Assembly: GCF_001625195.1 (NCBI RefSeq)
Contig: NC_054389.1
Span: 4,212,520 to 4,276,519 of the forward strand
Length of the DNA stretch: 64,000 nt
Direction of reading: 5' to 3'
Origin: Drechmeria coniospora
Taxonomy: Eukaryota > Ascomycota > Sordariomycetes > Hypocreales > Ophiocordycipitaceae
In this document: piece after piece, positions 11,273-21,684 of the stretch
Layout of the letters: each line of letters starts with the position of its first letter
Position numbering within the stretch: the first letter of the stretch is position 1
Notes under the pieces: model-generated
Databases searched by the model: none
The model's input: the letters and a program-made list of their open reading frames with translations, nothing else
Told to the model about the DNA's origin: nothing
Position numbers and translations under genes: made by a program

Positions 11273-14200
11273 TCAGCGCATCTTGATGGTCGCGAAGAGG
11301 CCAAGGCTTAGACTCGTATCGTTTTCCCCGATGTTGGGCGTCGGTTCGCTCAGAATCTCCCAGCGCCGAAGGGTAAACGGAGTGATGCGTTCCTGCACAA
11401 CTGGGCCGATGCCGAACATGGCACCCATGCCCCTCGCCATGGCGCAGAAAGCACTAGTCGCCTTTTCGCGGTGTACAAGCCTGAGGTTCTCCATCGGTGC
11501 CGTCCGAGGCACGCTGAAAAGGTAGTGTATGCGGGGGTCCGACGTGGTGCTGGTGCTCGACGAGCCACCGGGCTTGTGGAGGATGGTGCGGGCGCATTGG
11601 ATTCGGATGTCGTCCGGGAGACTGTCGACGAGGTAGATCGCCATGTCGAAAACCTCCTGGGACAGCGGGCCCCTGGCCGTCTGCGGGTGAGAGTCGAGCT
11701 CAAGAAGAATGCCGCATAAGATGAGGATGATGCGGGCCCTGGCTTCATGCTTCGACGGCATCGGTAATCGACTTGCCACTTGGCTCAGATTCGGCGACGG
11801 CATGGGCGCCGAGACGCTGTGCAGGGTTATGAACCTCAGAAACGCCGGCAGCCAGTGCTCGACGACTTTCTGGCGAGCCTGCTGCCACTGCTCGTCCCGG
11901 CACGAGACGATGGCCCACAGATCCGACAGCTTTCCTACCAAGCTAGCCGTGAGCTGGGCGGATCGGGGCGCCGGTCGTCCGGAGATGATGGTCTCGATGA
12001 CACCCAAGAGGTTCTTGGAAAGATGGGCACGGTGCTCGCTCGTGGCGTCTTGTTCAAAAGTGTTGGACTTCAGCGACGGTATGAGGGCCAAGAATCTCAA
12101 ATGCGCTTGGCTGCTGAGATTGCGAGCAATGTCATGGCCGAGACAGGGCAACAAGCTCGTCCACATGATGCTCCTGGCCTCAATGGCGTTGTCCATTGCC
12201 TTGGTGAACGATTCAAATCGGGACCCCTTCTCCTCTTGGCTGACCTGGCCGGGTGCCGTTGGCAACGGAGCCGACAGGTCCAGGTTGAGTTTGAGCTGGC
12301 AGAATGGCATCGTTAGTTCGTTCGCGAGGCCGAGGATCTGGTCAAATGATATCTCCTGCGTCCCATCATCGCCGGGCGCCAGAAGCTTGGTGATGATCTT
12401 GTGGACAAGGACCATCGCGTTGGAGGGAAGGGCGCCGACGTTCAGAGCGTGGGCGACGGCAGTCGAGTCGGCAATGACGAGGTATTGAAGCGTTTCGAGG
12501 AGTTGGTCCTGCAGCGACACTTCATCGAGCAGGAAAGTGTAGGCCGGAGCACGGCGCCGCAATGCGGCATACTCGACCAACGCATTGCGTATCAAATGCA
12601 CCAGCGCCTTGGACTGCGGCTCCGATAGCGACGACTTTTGCTGGATCTGGTACCGGTACGTCTCGCCATCGTCGAGGTAGGTGGACTTGGCAAGAGGAAC
12701 GACGATTAGGTGCAGAGTCTCTTGCAGATATACTTCGGCTCCGGTTGGTGACGCTCCCGGATCGAGAGGCGCGTCCCCCACTGTCGCCGGCCCAGCGTTT
12801 GCCGTGCGGATCATGATAGACATAGAAAGGCACCCGAGGCTGACGAGGAGCGGATACAGCTCGGAAAGTTTCGGTCGAGTCTTGACGGTGCGGATATGAC
12901 TTATCCAGTCAGCCATGAGCCTGTCGAAATGTTGCGAGTCAAATATCCGCAGTCTCGCGAGCAGTCGGGCAAAGACCTTGCGGTTCTCATCTGCTTTGGT
13001 CCAGCCCAGCTCCAACTTCGGGACGATGTGTCGAAACAGGCGATTCATTGTCGGGTGATCGATCGTGTTGCCGCTAGCGAGCAGCTTGTCGATCTGTTCC
13101 GACACCTCGCCGTCAGTGCTCTGCGTTTGCATCGTCATGTTGTCGGACAAGGGTGAGCACGCATCGATGGCGTTGCTTCTGTCGCTCTGGGCAAGCTCCC
13201 GCTCGAGCTGCTTGGTTAGCTCCTCGCGCCGAGGCATCCTATGCGACAGGCATGACAGTGCTACCAGCAGGGGCCGGGGAACGGACCCGTGCTCGCGGTG
13301 GGCGGATCTGAGCTGGCGCAGGAGGGCGTCGAAAAGGTTGTCGGCGCAGTCCAGGGCCAGGAATATATCGAGGTGGAAACTGACGGTGTCGGCGCAGGCG
13401 GCGAGGACGTCGACGTGGGCGGTGCCGGTGAAGACGTCGAGGATATGGGAGAGCATTGAGAAATCTTCCGTCGCCTCCGTGAGGGTGCGGACCGAGCCGA
13501 AGACGGAGAGGGCGGAGGCCGAGTCAAGCTTGGCAACGAGGTCCGGTGTCAAGACGTCGCGCAGGTGGGCGCCAATGGCCGTCTGGACCGCCTTGCTGCT
13601 GCTCAAGACGCGTCGCAGCAGCTTTCGCAGCGGGAAGCGCTTCGGCTGCGCATCGGTACCGCCGAGATACGGAGACAGGCCCAGGGTGTCGTCGACACAG
13701 CCGAGGGCGTTTCTGATGTCTTGGGATTCGTCCACCGTCGAATACTGGCCCGCACGCCGGAGGAGGTTGCTTCTCTGCACCAGCTGGTTCTCCGGGAGGC
13801 AGTGGAGAGGCAGCTCGACAAGGAGTCTCGACGCGCAAGGAGCGTCGTCCGGGTCCACGTCGGCGGCGTCGTGCAGACCGCCTCTGCCGATGAGCCACTG
13901 AACGTAGTGAGGGACGGAGAAGAGCCCTTGGCGCACAAGCTCGGCGACGAGGTGAAAGATGACCTTGCTCTGCAGCCTTTGCCCCGGCAGTACGCTGCCG
14001 ACGACGTCGAGGAGCACGGGGGTGGCGTTGACGCTGGTGTCAAGTCTCGTCCAGGATTTGATAAGCCTCGCGGCGACGTATGCCTTGGTCACACCTGGTC
14101 GATAAAGGGAGGTGGCCCACTCGACGAGAGTCTTCACAATCTCCCACTTGTCGTCCATGGTGGACCAGCACTTGGCGGCCAGGGTGTCGTCATGTTGGCC

Positions 14201-16027
14201 CAGAACGGTCGAGTCGAGGAGCTTGACGAGGTACTGCCGCCCTGCCGGGGGAGACGTGGTCGTGGCAACGAGCAGTCGCATATTCCTGCGGTTGATGGCG
14301 AGGAAGGCCCTCTGGGACGGGGCATCGGCGGCGGAGAAGGAGGCCTTGAGGGCGTCTCGATACTGGAGCCACTTGGTCGGGGCTATGAAGGATTCCGGGT
14401 TGTGCTTGAGGAGCCTTCGCAGCAGGGCCGACAACTGCACCGACAGCTGTACCAATATGTCGCCGTCGACGTCATTTTCGATCTTCACCTCCACGTCAGC
14501 ATGTTCCGGCTTCGCCAGGGTTTGCTTCTCGCAAGGTCGACCTACGGTGCGCAAGTGGCCGAGGAAAGCAAAGGCCAGCCGGCGGCTGTGCTTTCGCGTT
14601 CGAACAAGATCGGCCCAGGTGATCTGGGCTATCAATATCCACATGGGGATTCTCGAGTTGACGCTGTTCTCCAAACCTGACAGGATCCAATCGAGGTAGT
14701 GGTCTCTGTCCAACAGGTGGGCCGAGTAGAGAGTCGTGGCGAGGCGAATTCTGCACGAGGGCGCACGTTCGCTCCGTTAGTCGGCGGCACGGCACGGCAC
14801 GGTGACTGCGGGGAGTGGAGGGGCTCACGCGTAGGTCACTCGGCTTTTCCAATTCGTCTCGCTGAAGGAGGAGACGACGGCTTCGAGGAACTGCTCGACG
14901 AACATGGTCCAATCTCGGACCCATTTCGACTCGCCACCCATGATGAAGGCTCCGCCGGCACCCTTGCGCTTGAAGGCTCGAATCTCGTTGGCACCGACGC
15001 ACTTGGCGAGCCAGACGGCACGCTCGGTCGGCACGTTCTTGTTCAGGCACTGGTCGAGAAGGGTCCTTCCGCGGATGCCGTGGGGGATGGTCCGGCTCAG
15101 GCGTCGGAGGGAGATGGTGGGGTTCGCCAGATCCTTGAGCCACATCTCTCGTTTCGTGTCCGTCAGGGTGACGCGAGGCGGCGGCTTGAAGGTGGAGGGC
15201 GCCGTTATCTGACCTCCGAACCTGCGCTGGCTCAGGATGCCCATGAAGATGCTCGACAGCGCATTCATGCTGCTCTTCTGCTTCAGCGCAGGGATGAGGG
15301 CGAGGCGGGCCGAGGCGGACTCGTTGGCGTAGCCTCGGTCCCAGGTTCCCTTCTGGATCGCCTCGGGGGCCCAGAGATCCTCGTGGTGGTTGCCGGACCA
15401 AGGAAAGAAGTCTGCCTGGCCGGAGAAGAGGCCTTTGCAGAAGGGGTCGACGTCGGAGCCGTCGTCGGCCTTGCCGGTGGCAGGGAAGCGCGGTGCGTTG
15501 GTGGGCACCTCGACCGTGTACGGTTTCGGCCGAACCTCTCGCTTGGCCTGGGCGGGTGCGGAGGCACTCGAGACACGGGGCACCGACCGGGGCTGGTGAG
15601 AGGCTTGCACTCGACGCTTCGGCATGGGTACGGGCGAGTCGACGTCGTCGGAGTCGTCGGAGGGAGCAGAACTCGCGTTGTCAGAATCCGTCGGCTCAGC
15701 CATGGGTTCCCCGCGCGAGGGCGTCAGCGGCCGAGGAGACTGGGTGACGGAAGGAGCAGAGCCAAGGTCCAGCTCGCTCGAGAGCTCGAGGCGCAGCTTG
15801 GAGGCGCCATGGCGAGGTGTCGAGACACGGCGACCTTGGACGAGATCGACGGCGTCCCTGGTCACATCAGCATTCGGTTGGCTGTCCTTTCGCGCGGGCG
15901 GGGTAGAGGTGGAGAGATATGGCGGCGGGAGGGAGCGCTGCTGATGCGAGGGATGCTGGGCGGAAGTCGAGACGAGGGCCCGCTGAGGTTGTCGCGACGG
16001 GACGCCCAGAGGTGGCCTGGAGGTCAT
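11273..16027 (-). CDS. SRB8: Mediator subunit 12 (Srb8), CDK8-module component, two exons
   Basis: Exons on the minus strand are 16027..14829 and 14750..11273 (1,558 aa); the 78-nt intron opens GTGAGC and ends GTGCAG, splitting an Ala codon. The N-terminal 280 residues are Ser/Pro-rich. The Med12 signature runs from about residue 284 to 345 (TDTKREMWLKDLANP, LSRTIPHGIRG, LLDQCLNKNVP, ERAVWLAKCVGANEIRAF). The rest is a long helical region. Med12 bridges the kinase module (Cdk8, cyclin C, Med13) to Mediator, activates Cdk8 and regulates RNA polymerase II transcription in the nucleus. The length is close to that of other Pezizomycotina Med12 proteins as I remember them. The exon join restores an uninterrupted AIRLATTLYSAHLLDRDHY, which supports it. 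Confidence 0.93.
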
Positions 16028-16429
16028 GATGCCGACTGGCTACGGGTAGCCATCCCGCTGAGGGTCGGAGGGTGGAGGGAGGTGTCGGTCGAGGGTGTCT
16101 CTCACGGGATGGGAGACGGCGCCGGGTATCAAGCAGGTCGATGGCGAGCAATTGCTTCCACGTCGGTCCCAATGGGGGGGGGGAGGGCAGGAGTGAGGTC
16201 GGAGCGAGCAGTGAAGGAGCGCGAGGAGCGCGTGCGCGCAAAGGCGGTCGGCAGGGGGCGGGGGTGGTGGTGGAACGCGGTCGATGTTGCCAAGAGCGGC
16301 GGACGAGGCACGACGACGGAAAATGCCAAGCAGGTCGGGGGGAGGTGAAGTGAGAGGCAGAGTGAGGAGATTGGATGGATGCTGAGCGAGGTGGGAGGTG
16401 AGGTGAGGAGAGGTGGGCAATAGGGTGCC

Positions 16430-17780
16430 AGGGTAATTACGGAGTGGTAAGTGGTAGATCTGCGCTTGGGGGCACTGGAGGCACTCGGGGCGGCCGGGGC
16501 ACTCAGGGTACTCGACGATGGGCTCGACGTTGGTACTTGCGTACGTACTCGATGTACCGCAACGAAGTACACCGTCGTACCGGCAAGTGCCCGAGCGAAT
16601 TAGGTACTCGGAAAAGCGGCCGAGCCACACCGCCGAACGGTGGCCTAGGTGCCGGCTCGAAGGTACCAAACAGTTGGCAGTACGTACCGGTACCTAGTGC
16701 CTGTTGGCTGTACCTGCAAGGACATGCAGCCGTTGGCAGGTACCAAACGTCTAGAGTACGATACTAAGTACATGCACTCGCAGTATACATGTACCCCACA
16801 TGTACTTGTATCTTCCAGGGCCGTGGACGAAAAGCACCCAAGGCCAACGACGGCGAGCGGGTGACTTGCGTAGCAGGTGTCTTCCTAGTAGATATTTATC
16901 TCGGTGTTTTCCTCCGGAGTGCTACAGCACACAAGGTGCAGCTACCTAGTACGTACTAATGTAAAAGTGAGGTTTATCTACAGTACATGCAGGTAAGTAC
17001 GTACACTTGAGTATTTATACGTACGAACCTCCATGTGTACAGTACTCCGTACACGGAGCGAGGTACCTGCGATCGGGGCTAGCATGCACCAACTCAGGCA
17101 CGTCTACGGAGTACTGGTTGTACCATACTTGCATGTACTTCCCTGTATTGCTAGTACACGGCCGTGCGAGCTTGAACGGAGCGCCCGATATAGATAGCGG
17201 GTGCATGCGAGTTTGGTACGTATGGAGTAATAAGACTCCTGCACGCGTTGGATAACAGGGCAGGCGATGAAGCATTTACAGGATTGGGGGGATGTATTCG
17301 ACTCGTATTAGAAGGCGGCGGAAGGGCTTCTTGCATTGCGGTATGGAGCACTCTCACTGAACATCCATGTACAATACAATACTGTACAACTAAGTACAGT
17401 TTGTCTACCGAGTGCATCTGCTGCACCTGCATGGAATACTGTAGGGGTACTTGTACTGCATAACAACTAATAACTAGGTACAGAGCCTACTACCTAGTAG
17501 GCACTATTACATGAACTACAGGTACTGACTTAGTTACCAGGTACCACTAGGTACTAGGTACACATGGAGTTGGGGGTGTGGCCCAGGGGTTCCCTGAGTC
17601 TGCCGCAACTGTAACGATTACGGCACCTTGTTGTACCAAGGTACTCCGTACGACGAAGTGCCATTCATGCAATCGAGATGCCGTATTTCCAAATAGGAGT
17701 ACTCCGTACGGAGTACAAGCACATACCAAACTATCCGTGCAGTACAGGGTACATGTACGCACAGTACTCCGTACAGCACA
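16430..17780. repeat. GTAC / CTAGGTAC / ACGGAGTAC-rich block
   Basis: Intergenic run with many GTAC tetramers. The part around 17470-17560 is built from overlapping ACCTAGTAGG and TAGGTAC units, and 17640-17780 has four GTACTCCGTAC-like elements, one of them a perfect 18-bp palindrome. Confidence 0.6.
17699..17716. repeat. Perfect 18-bp palindrome of the ACGGAGTAC motif
   Basis: GTACTCCGTACGGAGTAC reads identically on both strands. It is two ACGGAGTAC half-sites in inverted orientation joined without a spacer, the most symmetrical copy noticed in the window. Confidence 0.85.
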
Positions 17781-18244
17781 TGCCCTTGCTGGTACTAGAG
17801 GCACCAGAGGCCTGGTCTAACGACAACTAGCCTGTCGGCCACCAGGCGCGCTCAGATTGACATGGTGCGATGACGCCGCAACAGGCAAGTCGACGCCGCT
17901 ACAGGCCCCTACAGCCGGGAGACACCGCTCCACGAGGGAGGGTTCTTGAAGGTACAACCGTCGAGCGCAGGAGCGCATCGGATGCAGCCACGACAAGAAG
18001 GTTGCAGCATACCTACTAGGTAGGTAATTGGTAAATGTACCTACTGACGTGCCAGTCAAGTACCTACTTGTATACCCTTGCCATACATACTCCATACCTC
18101 CATGCGTCGTCGTTCATGCTGGTGCGTTTCGTGCAAAGGTGGTCCATGTAGGTGTAGACGTACGTACAAGGCAGCGCAGCGCATGTGCAGGTTGTTGTGC
18201 GGCCTGATGGGGTCTCTCCATAGCAACTACAATATAAATGTACT

Positions 18245-18280
18245 AGTACGGAGTGCAGTACGGAGTGCAGTACGGAGTGT
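18245..18280. repeat. 12-bp direct tandem repeat, three units
   Basis: The unit AGTACGGAGTGC occurs three times head to tail, the last with a final T. It is a direct-repeat expansion of the same ACGGAGT core that is elsewhere palindromic. Confidence 0.8.
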
Positions 18281-19095
18281 AGAATTTACATTCACTCGGC
18301 CTACCCACGTGGTGTTTCAGGCATTCCTGACCTGCTTGTACTGGGAGTAACTATTCCGTACTGCTGTTGGGCAGAGTAGTGTACAATGTACAAGTACAGT
18401 ACGGGTACTTACTCCAAACATGAACGACTCGTAGTACGGAGCGCAACTCGCCACCACGCCGTGCAAGTCTGCACCGTACCGAAGCGGCGTGACTGCCAAT
18501 CTCTTTCCGCATCGATAAAGGCAGGCTGACCATCGCTGGTTCTGGTCAACAGGGATGGGTTCGCCCGTGCCATTATCGATTTGTCGATGGGTACTCCGTA
18601 CGCACACTGCAACCACGGTCAACGCAAACCAGCCGACGTCGGCGACAACCGAAGAGGTTGGGTAAGACTGTGTCCGCCATCGGCGTGCGGCGCTGGAACC
18701 GATCCAATCAGGCAGTGCCTGGTCGTATGCCTTGCTCCTCGATGGGCGGTGCCTCGCCGCCTCGGGGACCGCTTGGGGTGATTGCTGTCGACGCCTGAGG
18801 TGCCCGGTATGCGCAAGTGCGAGCCCGGAGGCAGCGAAGGTGTAGGTGTGCCTCCACCTTCTACTTAGTACCATTGACGCCCGAGGCGGCGCATCATGCC
18901 ACCCAACGCCGGCTCGGCTTGCCTTTGCTACCAATGGCTGGCTGCGGCTGCAAACAGGGCCCACGGTCCAGGTGCAACGCGGTTGACATTGACTGCCGTA
19001 ACACCACGCCTCGTCGTCGGCAAGCTTCTGCTGGAGTCCAACCGCGCACGGTGCGGATGGATGCGCATGCGTCGTACCTGGAGTGTACAGTATCT

Positions 19096-19306
19096 AGCAG
19101 TGGTGGTGATAGCGGTGGTGGTACGGAGGTATAAGTGGTAGTGCTGGTGGTGGTAGTGGTAGTGCTGGCTGTGGTAGTGGTAGTGCTGGCTGTGGTAGTG
19201 GTAGTGCTGGTGGTTGTAGTGGTAGTGCTGATGGTAGTGCTGGCAGTGGCAGTAGTAATAGCAGTTGTAGTAGTAATAGTACTCTTATTGGTAGCAGCAG
19301 TAGTAG
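19096..19306. repeat. GGT/AGT/GCT trinucleotide-like tract
   Basis: About 210 bases made almost only of GTG, GTA, GCT and AGT triplets (for example GTGGTAGTGGTAGTGCTGG repeated with variation). It lies downstream of the CREG-like gene. Every reading frame across it gives Val/Leu/Thr/Ser homopolymer-like peptides, so the open frames there are artefacts of the repeat. Confidence 0.8.
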
Positions 19307-19528
19307 GCACAAGGCACCTATGTGTGACTGTAAGGTGTCTGGGGGTGCTGGCAAGCATGCACATCTGCACTAACAGCACCTACCTACAGGTGCCTCAGTC
19401 CGAGTACTGTGCTAGCATCGGTACGCAAACACTGACGGCGAAAATGGAAACAATCGGCACCGGCCGTAGTTCCATCGAGGTTACTAGGTAGCACAGAGCA
19501 AGCAGCAAGCAGCAAGCAGCAAGAGCCA

Positions 19529-20365
19529 TCACAACTCCCCGCCATCGACCGTCCACTCGCTCCAGCCCTTCCTCTCCCCGGGCAGCTGAATCGACTCCCA
19601 CTCGCGCCGCGTCACCTTCCTCCACTCCTCGACGGGTATCCAGCCGATGTAGGCCCTGTCGCCGAAGCCTCCAATCCAGTAGACGGCGGTGACGACGAGT
19701 CTCATCCACTCGCTCTCGTGGATGGCGTTGCCTGGCAGCCAGTATCGAGCATCCTGGTGCTTCTTCGTGTAGCAGGCCGTCATCTTCGCCGCCGTCGCCA
19801 CGTCGGCATCCATCTTCTCGAGGTAGCCGACCATGGAAAACCGAGGCAGGTTGGCGGCCGAGTAGGGAGCCGTGTCGGGCGTGCTCGCCTGTTCCGTCGC
19901 CCTCTCGTCGTCGTAGGGACTGTGGCGAGAGAGGAAGGGCAGGTAGTGGGAGAGCCGGGAGAGCAGCGCGATCCGTTTTCTCGGCGGGTAAGGGGGGACC
20001 CAGCGCATCGAGACGGAAATGTTCGACCCCGCCCGCGCATTCTTGAACGTCGTGCCGATCTTGATGGCCAGCACCGTCGGGTTGCCGTCCTCCTCGCAGT
20101 CGGCAAGATAGTCCATCAACCCGATGGGCATGCCGCCCAAGCCGGCCGGTCGTCGCTCCAACCCGCCGGCGGACGAGTCGGCAGGGAAGACGGTCGAGAA
20201 GGTGCCGAGCTTGGACAGTGCTAGGATACGCCGGCCCATGACGGCCGACTCGTAGCTCGTCGGGATCCGAGACACCTCGGCCGAGTTGTCCAGGAGCGAG
20301 AGGGGCGCCTGCGTGGCACCGACAGCCCCGGCGAGACCCGCGACGAGGTGGGCGAGGAGCTTCAT
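19529..20365 (-). CDS. Secreted CREG-like / PNPOx-fold (split-barrel FMN-binding type) protein
   Basis: Single exon, 278 aa from the ATG at 20365. That start gives a short signal peptide (MKLLAHLVAGLAGAVGATQ). The frame stays open upstream but adds low-complexity residues, so the shorter start is preferred. The body fits the pyridoxamine-5'-phosphate-oxidase-like family that includes CREG proteins: PTSYESAVMGRRILALS near the N-terminus, FSTVFP, MPIGLMDYLADCEEDGNP, LAIKIGTTFKNA, then SAANLPRFSMVGYLEKM and a C-terminal YWIGGFGDRAYIGWIP. Relatives adopt the flavin-reductase split barrel but often lack flavin and enzymatic activity, so a catalytic role should not be assumed. It probably enters the secretory pathway. 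No introns were seen. Confidence 0.82.
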   Translation of the reverse strand: MKLLAHLVAGLAGAVGATQAPLSLLDNSAEVSRIPTSYESAVMGRRILALSKLGTFSTVFPADSSAGGLERRPAGLGGMPIGLMDYLADCEEDGNPTVLAIKIGTTFKNARAGSNISVSMRWVPPYPPRKRIALLSRLSHYLPFLSRHSPYDDERATEQASTPDTAPYSAANLPRFSMVGYLEKMDADVATAAKMTACYTKKHQDARYWLPGNAIHESEWMRLVVTAVYWIGGFGDRAYIGWIPVEEWRKVTRREWESIQLPGERKGWSEWTVDGGEL

Positions 20366-21684
20366 GGCCGCTGTTTGTCCTTTGTTGCAAGCCGCTGCTG
20401 TGCGAATTCTCGTGGGAACCGGGTCGACTATCGCCTGCGTGGGCGGAGGGTCGGGGTCGGTTGCGAGTCGGACGGCGACGGTGAGGGCGAGAGAACCGAC
20501 CGGTAATGCGGAGGAAAACAAGGGGGGAAATGAACCCAAGGTTGCCTGAGCGGGATGAGGTGTTTATGTAGGCGGTGACAGGCGTGATGGGTTGCCAAGC
20601 GCTCCGTACCACGAGCGTCTGCGAGGTATGCGGATGGAGGGAAGTGGAACGAGTGGTAGCTGAGAGGCGGAACCGGGGGGGGCATGACGCAGCGCCTAGC
20701 ATGGTCTGGTGATTGGAAGTGGTGGGGGTGATGGATTAGATTAGATGATTAGATCCTCGTCCTCGGCACCATCCCGCGCCATGTAACGCTGTCCAACGTC
20801 CGACAATCACCAGTATTACCCTCTTACCGACACGGTACCCTGCTCATCATGGCGCAGCCGCATGCAACAAGCTCGCCTCTTGACGAAAATTTCGGCCTCC
20901 GCCAAGACGATTGAATTCTACTTTGCTCCATTCCGAACCACGTCGGCTCGGCCGAGGTCGCCAGCCGACAGCCGACCGAAGAGCCTGCACGTCAGATTAC
21001 CTCCCAGGTTTGCTTCCCAAAGGCAGCAAACATGTCATCGTTTTTATGGCATGTATGTGCATGCAGCAATAATATCCCAATAATAGCAGTGACCAGCGAA
21101 ATGGGCGGCGCTGCGCAGCGCTCATGCCGCCGCAGCCAACCGCCAGCATGGCTCTTGAATTATTCCTAGACTCCATCCATGCTCGAGGTTCGAATGCAGT
21201 TGCCGTACCGAACAGCACGTTGCACTGCACTGTGTTTTGGTGTACTTGTTTCCATGTCATCAAAAGTGGCCTCACCAACGCCCGTCTCCCAGTACCGGCA
21301 TTCCTGCCTGCCAATCGCCGTGAAAAAGAAAGCCCTTCAATGCCTGTGGTCTCATGCAGAGACCAGTCGCCGTCCATTCACGTCCTCCCCAACCCAGCCA
21401 TATTCCGACAGGCAGGCTGCGGGAGGCGTCATCGTCATTGATGTGGAAAATATGCAAAGAAATATACCTCAGGTCCGACTCTGTCCATCTCAACTCTCAC
21501 TCCCCCGGTCGAGGACCCCCCCTCTCACTCACTCCCTAGGGTATCTTAAATGACGCAGCCGTATCCTCTTGGACCCCAAAAACTCCGCTCACAACGAATC
21601 TCGGCATTCCGCCTCGTTCCGAGCTTGTCCCTCTGGCAGTTTTAGGCTGGACGTTGCGTGTGCGTTGGTCGCACATCCAGGCCG
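20366..21684. other. Spacer between CREG-like gene and C2H2 gene
   Basis: No supported gene in 1.3 kb. It should contain the promoter of the CREG-like gene on the left and the 3' region of the zinc-finger gene on the right. It is largely free of the GTAC motif blocks. Confidence 0.45.

Larger units (their letters stand above)
16028..19528. other. 3.5-kb repeat-rich spacer between Med12 and CREG-like genes
   Basis: No supported gene. 16028-16430 is GC-rich and likely the Med12 promoter/leader. From 16430 to about 18420 GTACGGAGTAC/GTACTCCGT motifs and CTAGGTAC-type elements are frequent. 19096-19306 is a trinucleotide-like tract. No transposase, reverse transcriptase or RNA gene was recognised. 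Confidence 0.5.

Noticed and set aside
14699..16348. 549-codon plus-strand frame over the Med12 first exon
   Set aside because: Antisense shadow; the minus strand encodes the Med12 signature with a consistent splice join.
16430..18420. Degenerate transposon in the Med12-CREG spacer
   Set aside because: No coding remnant, long terminal repeats or terminal inverted repeats with target duplications could be traced; only short GTAC-type motifs recur.
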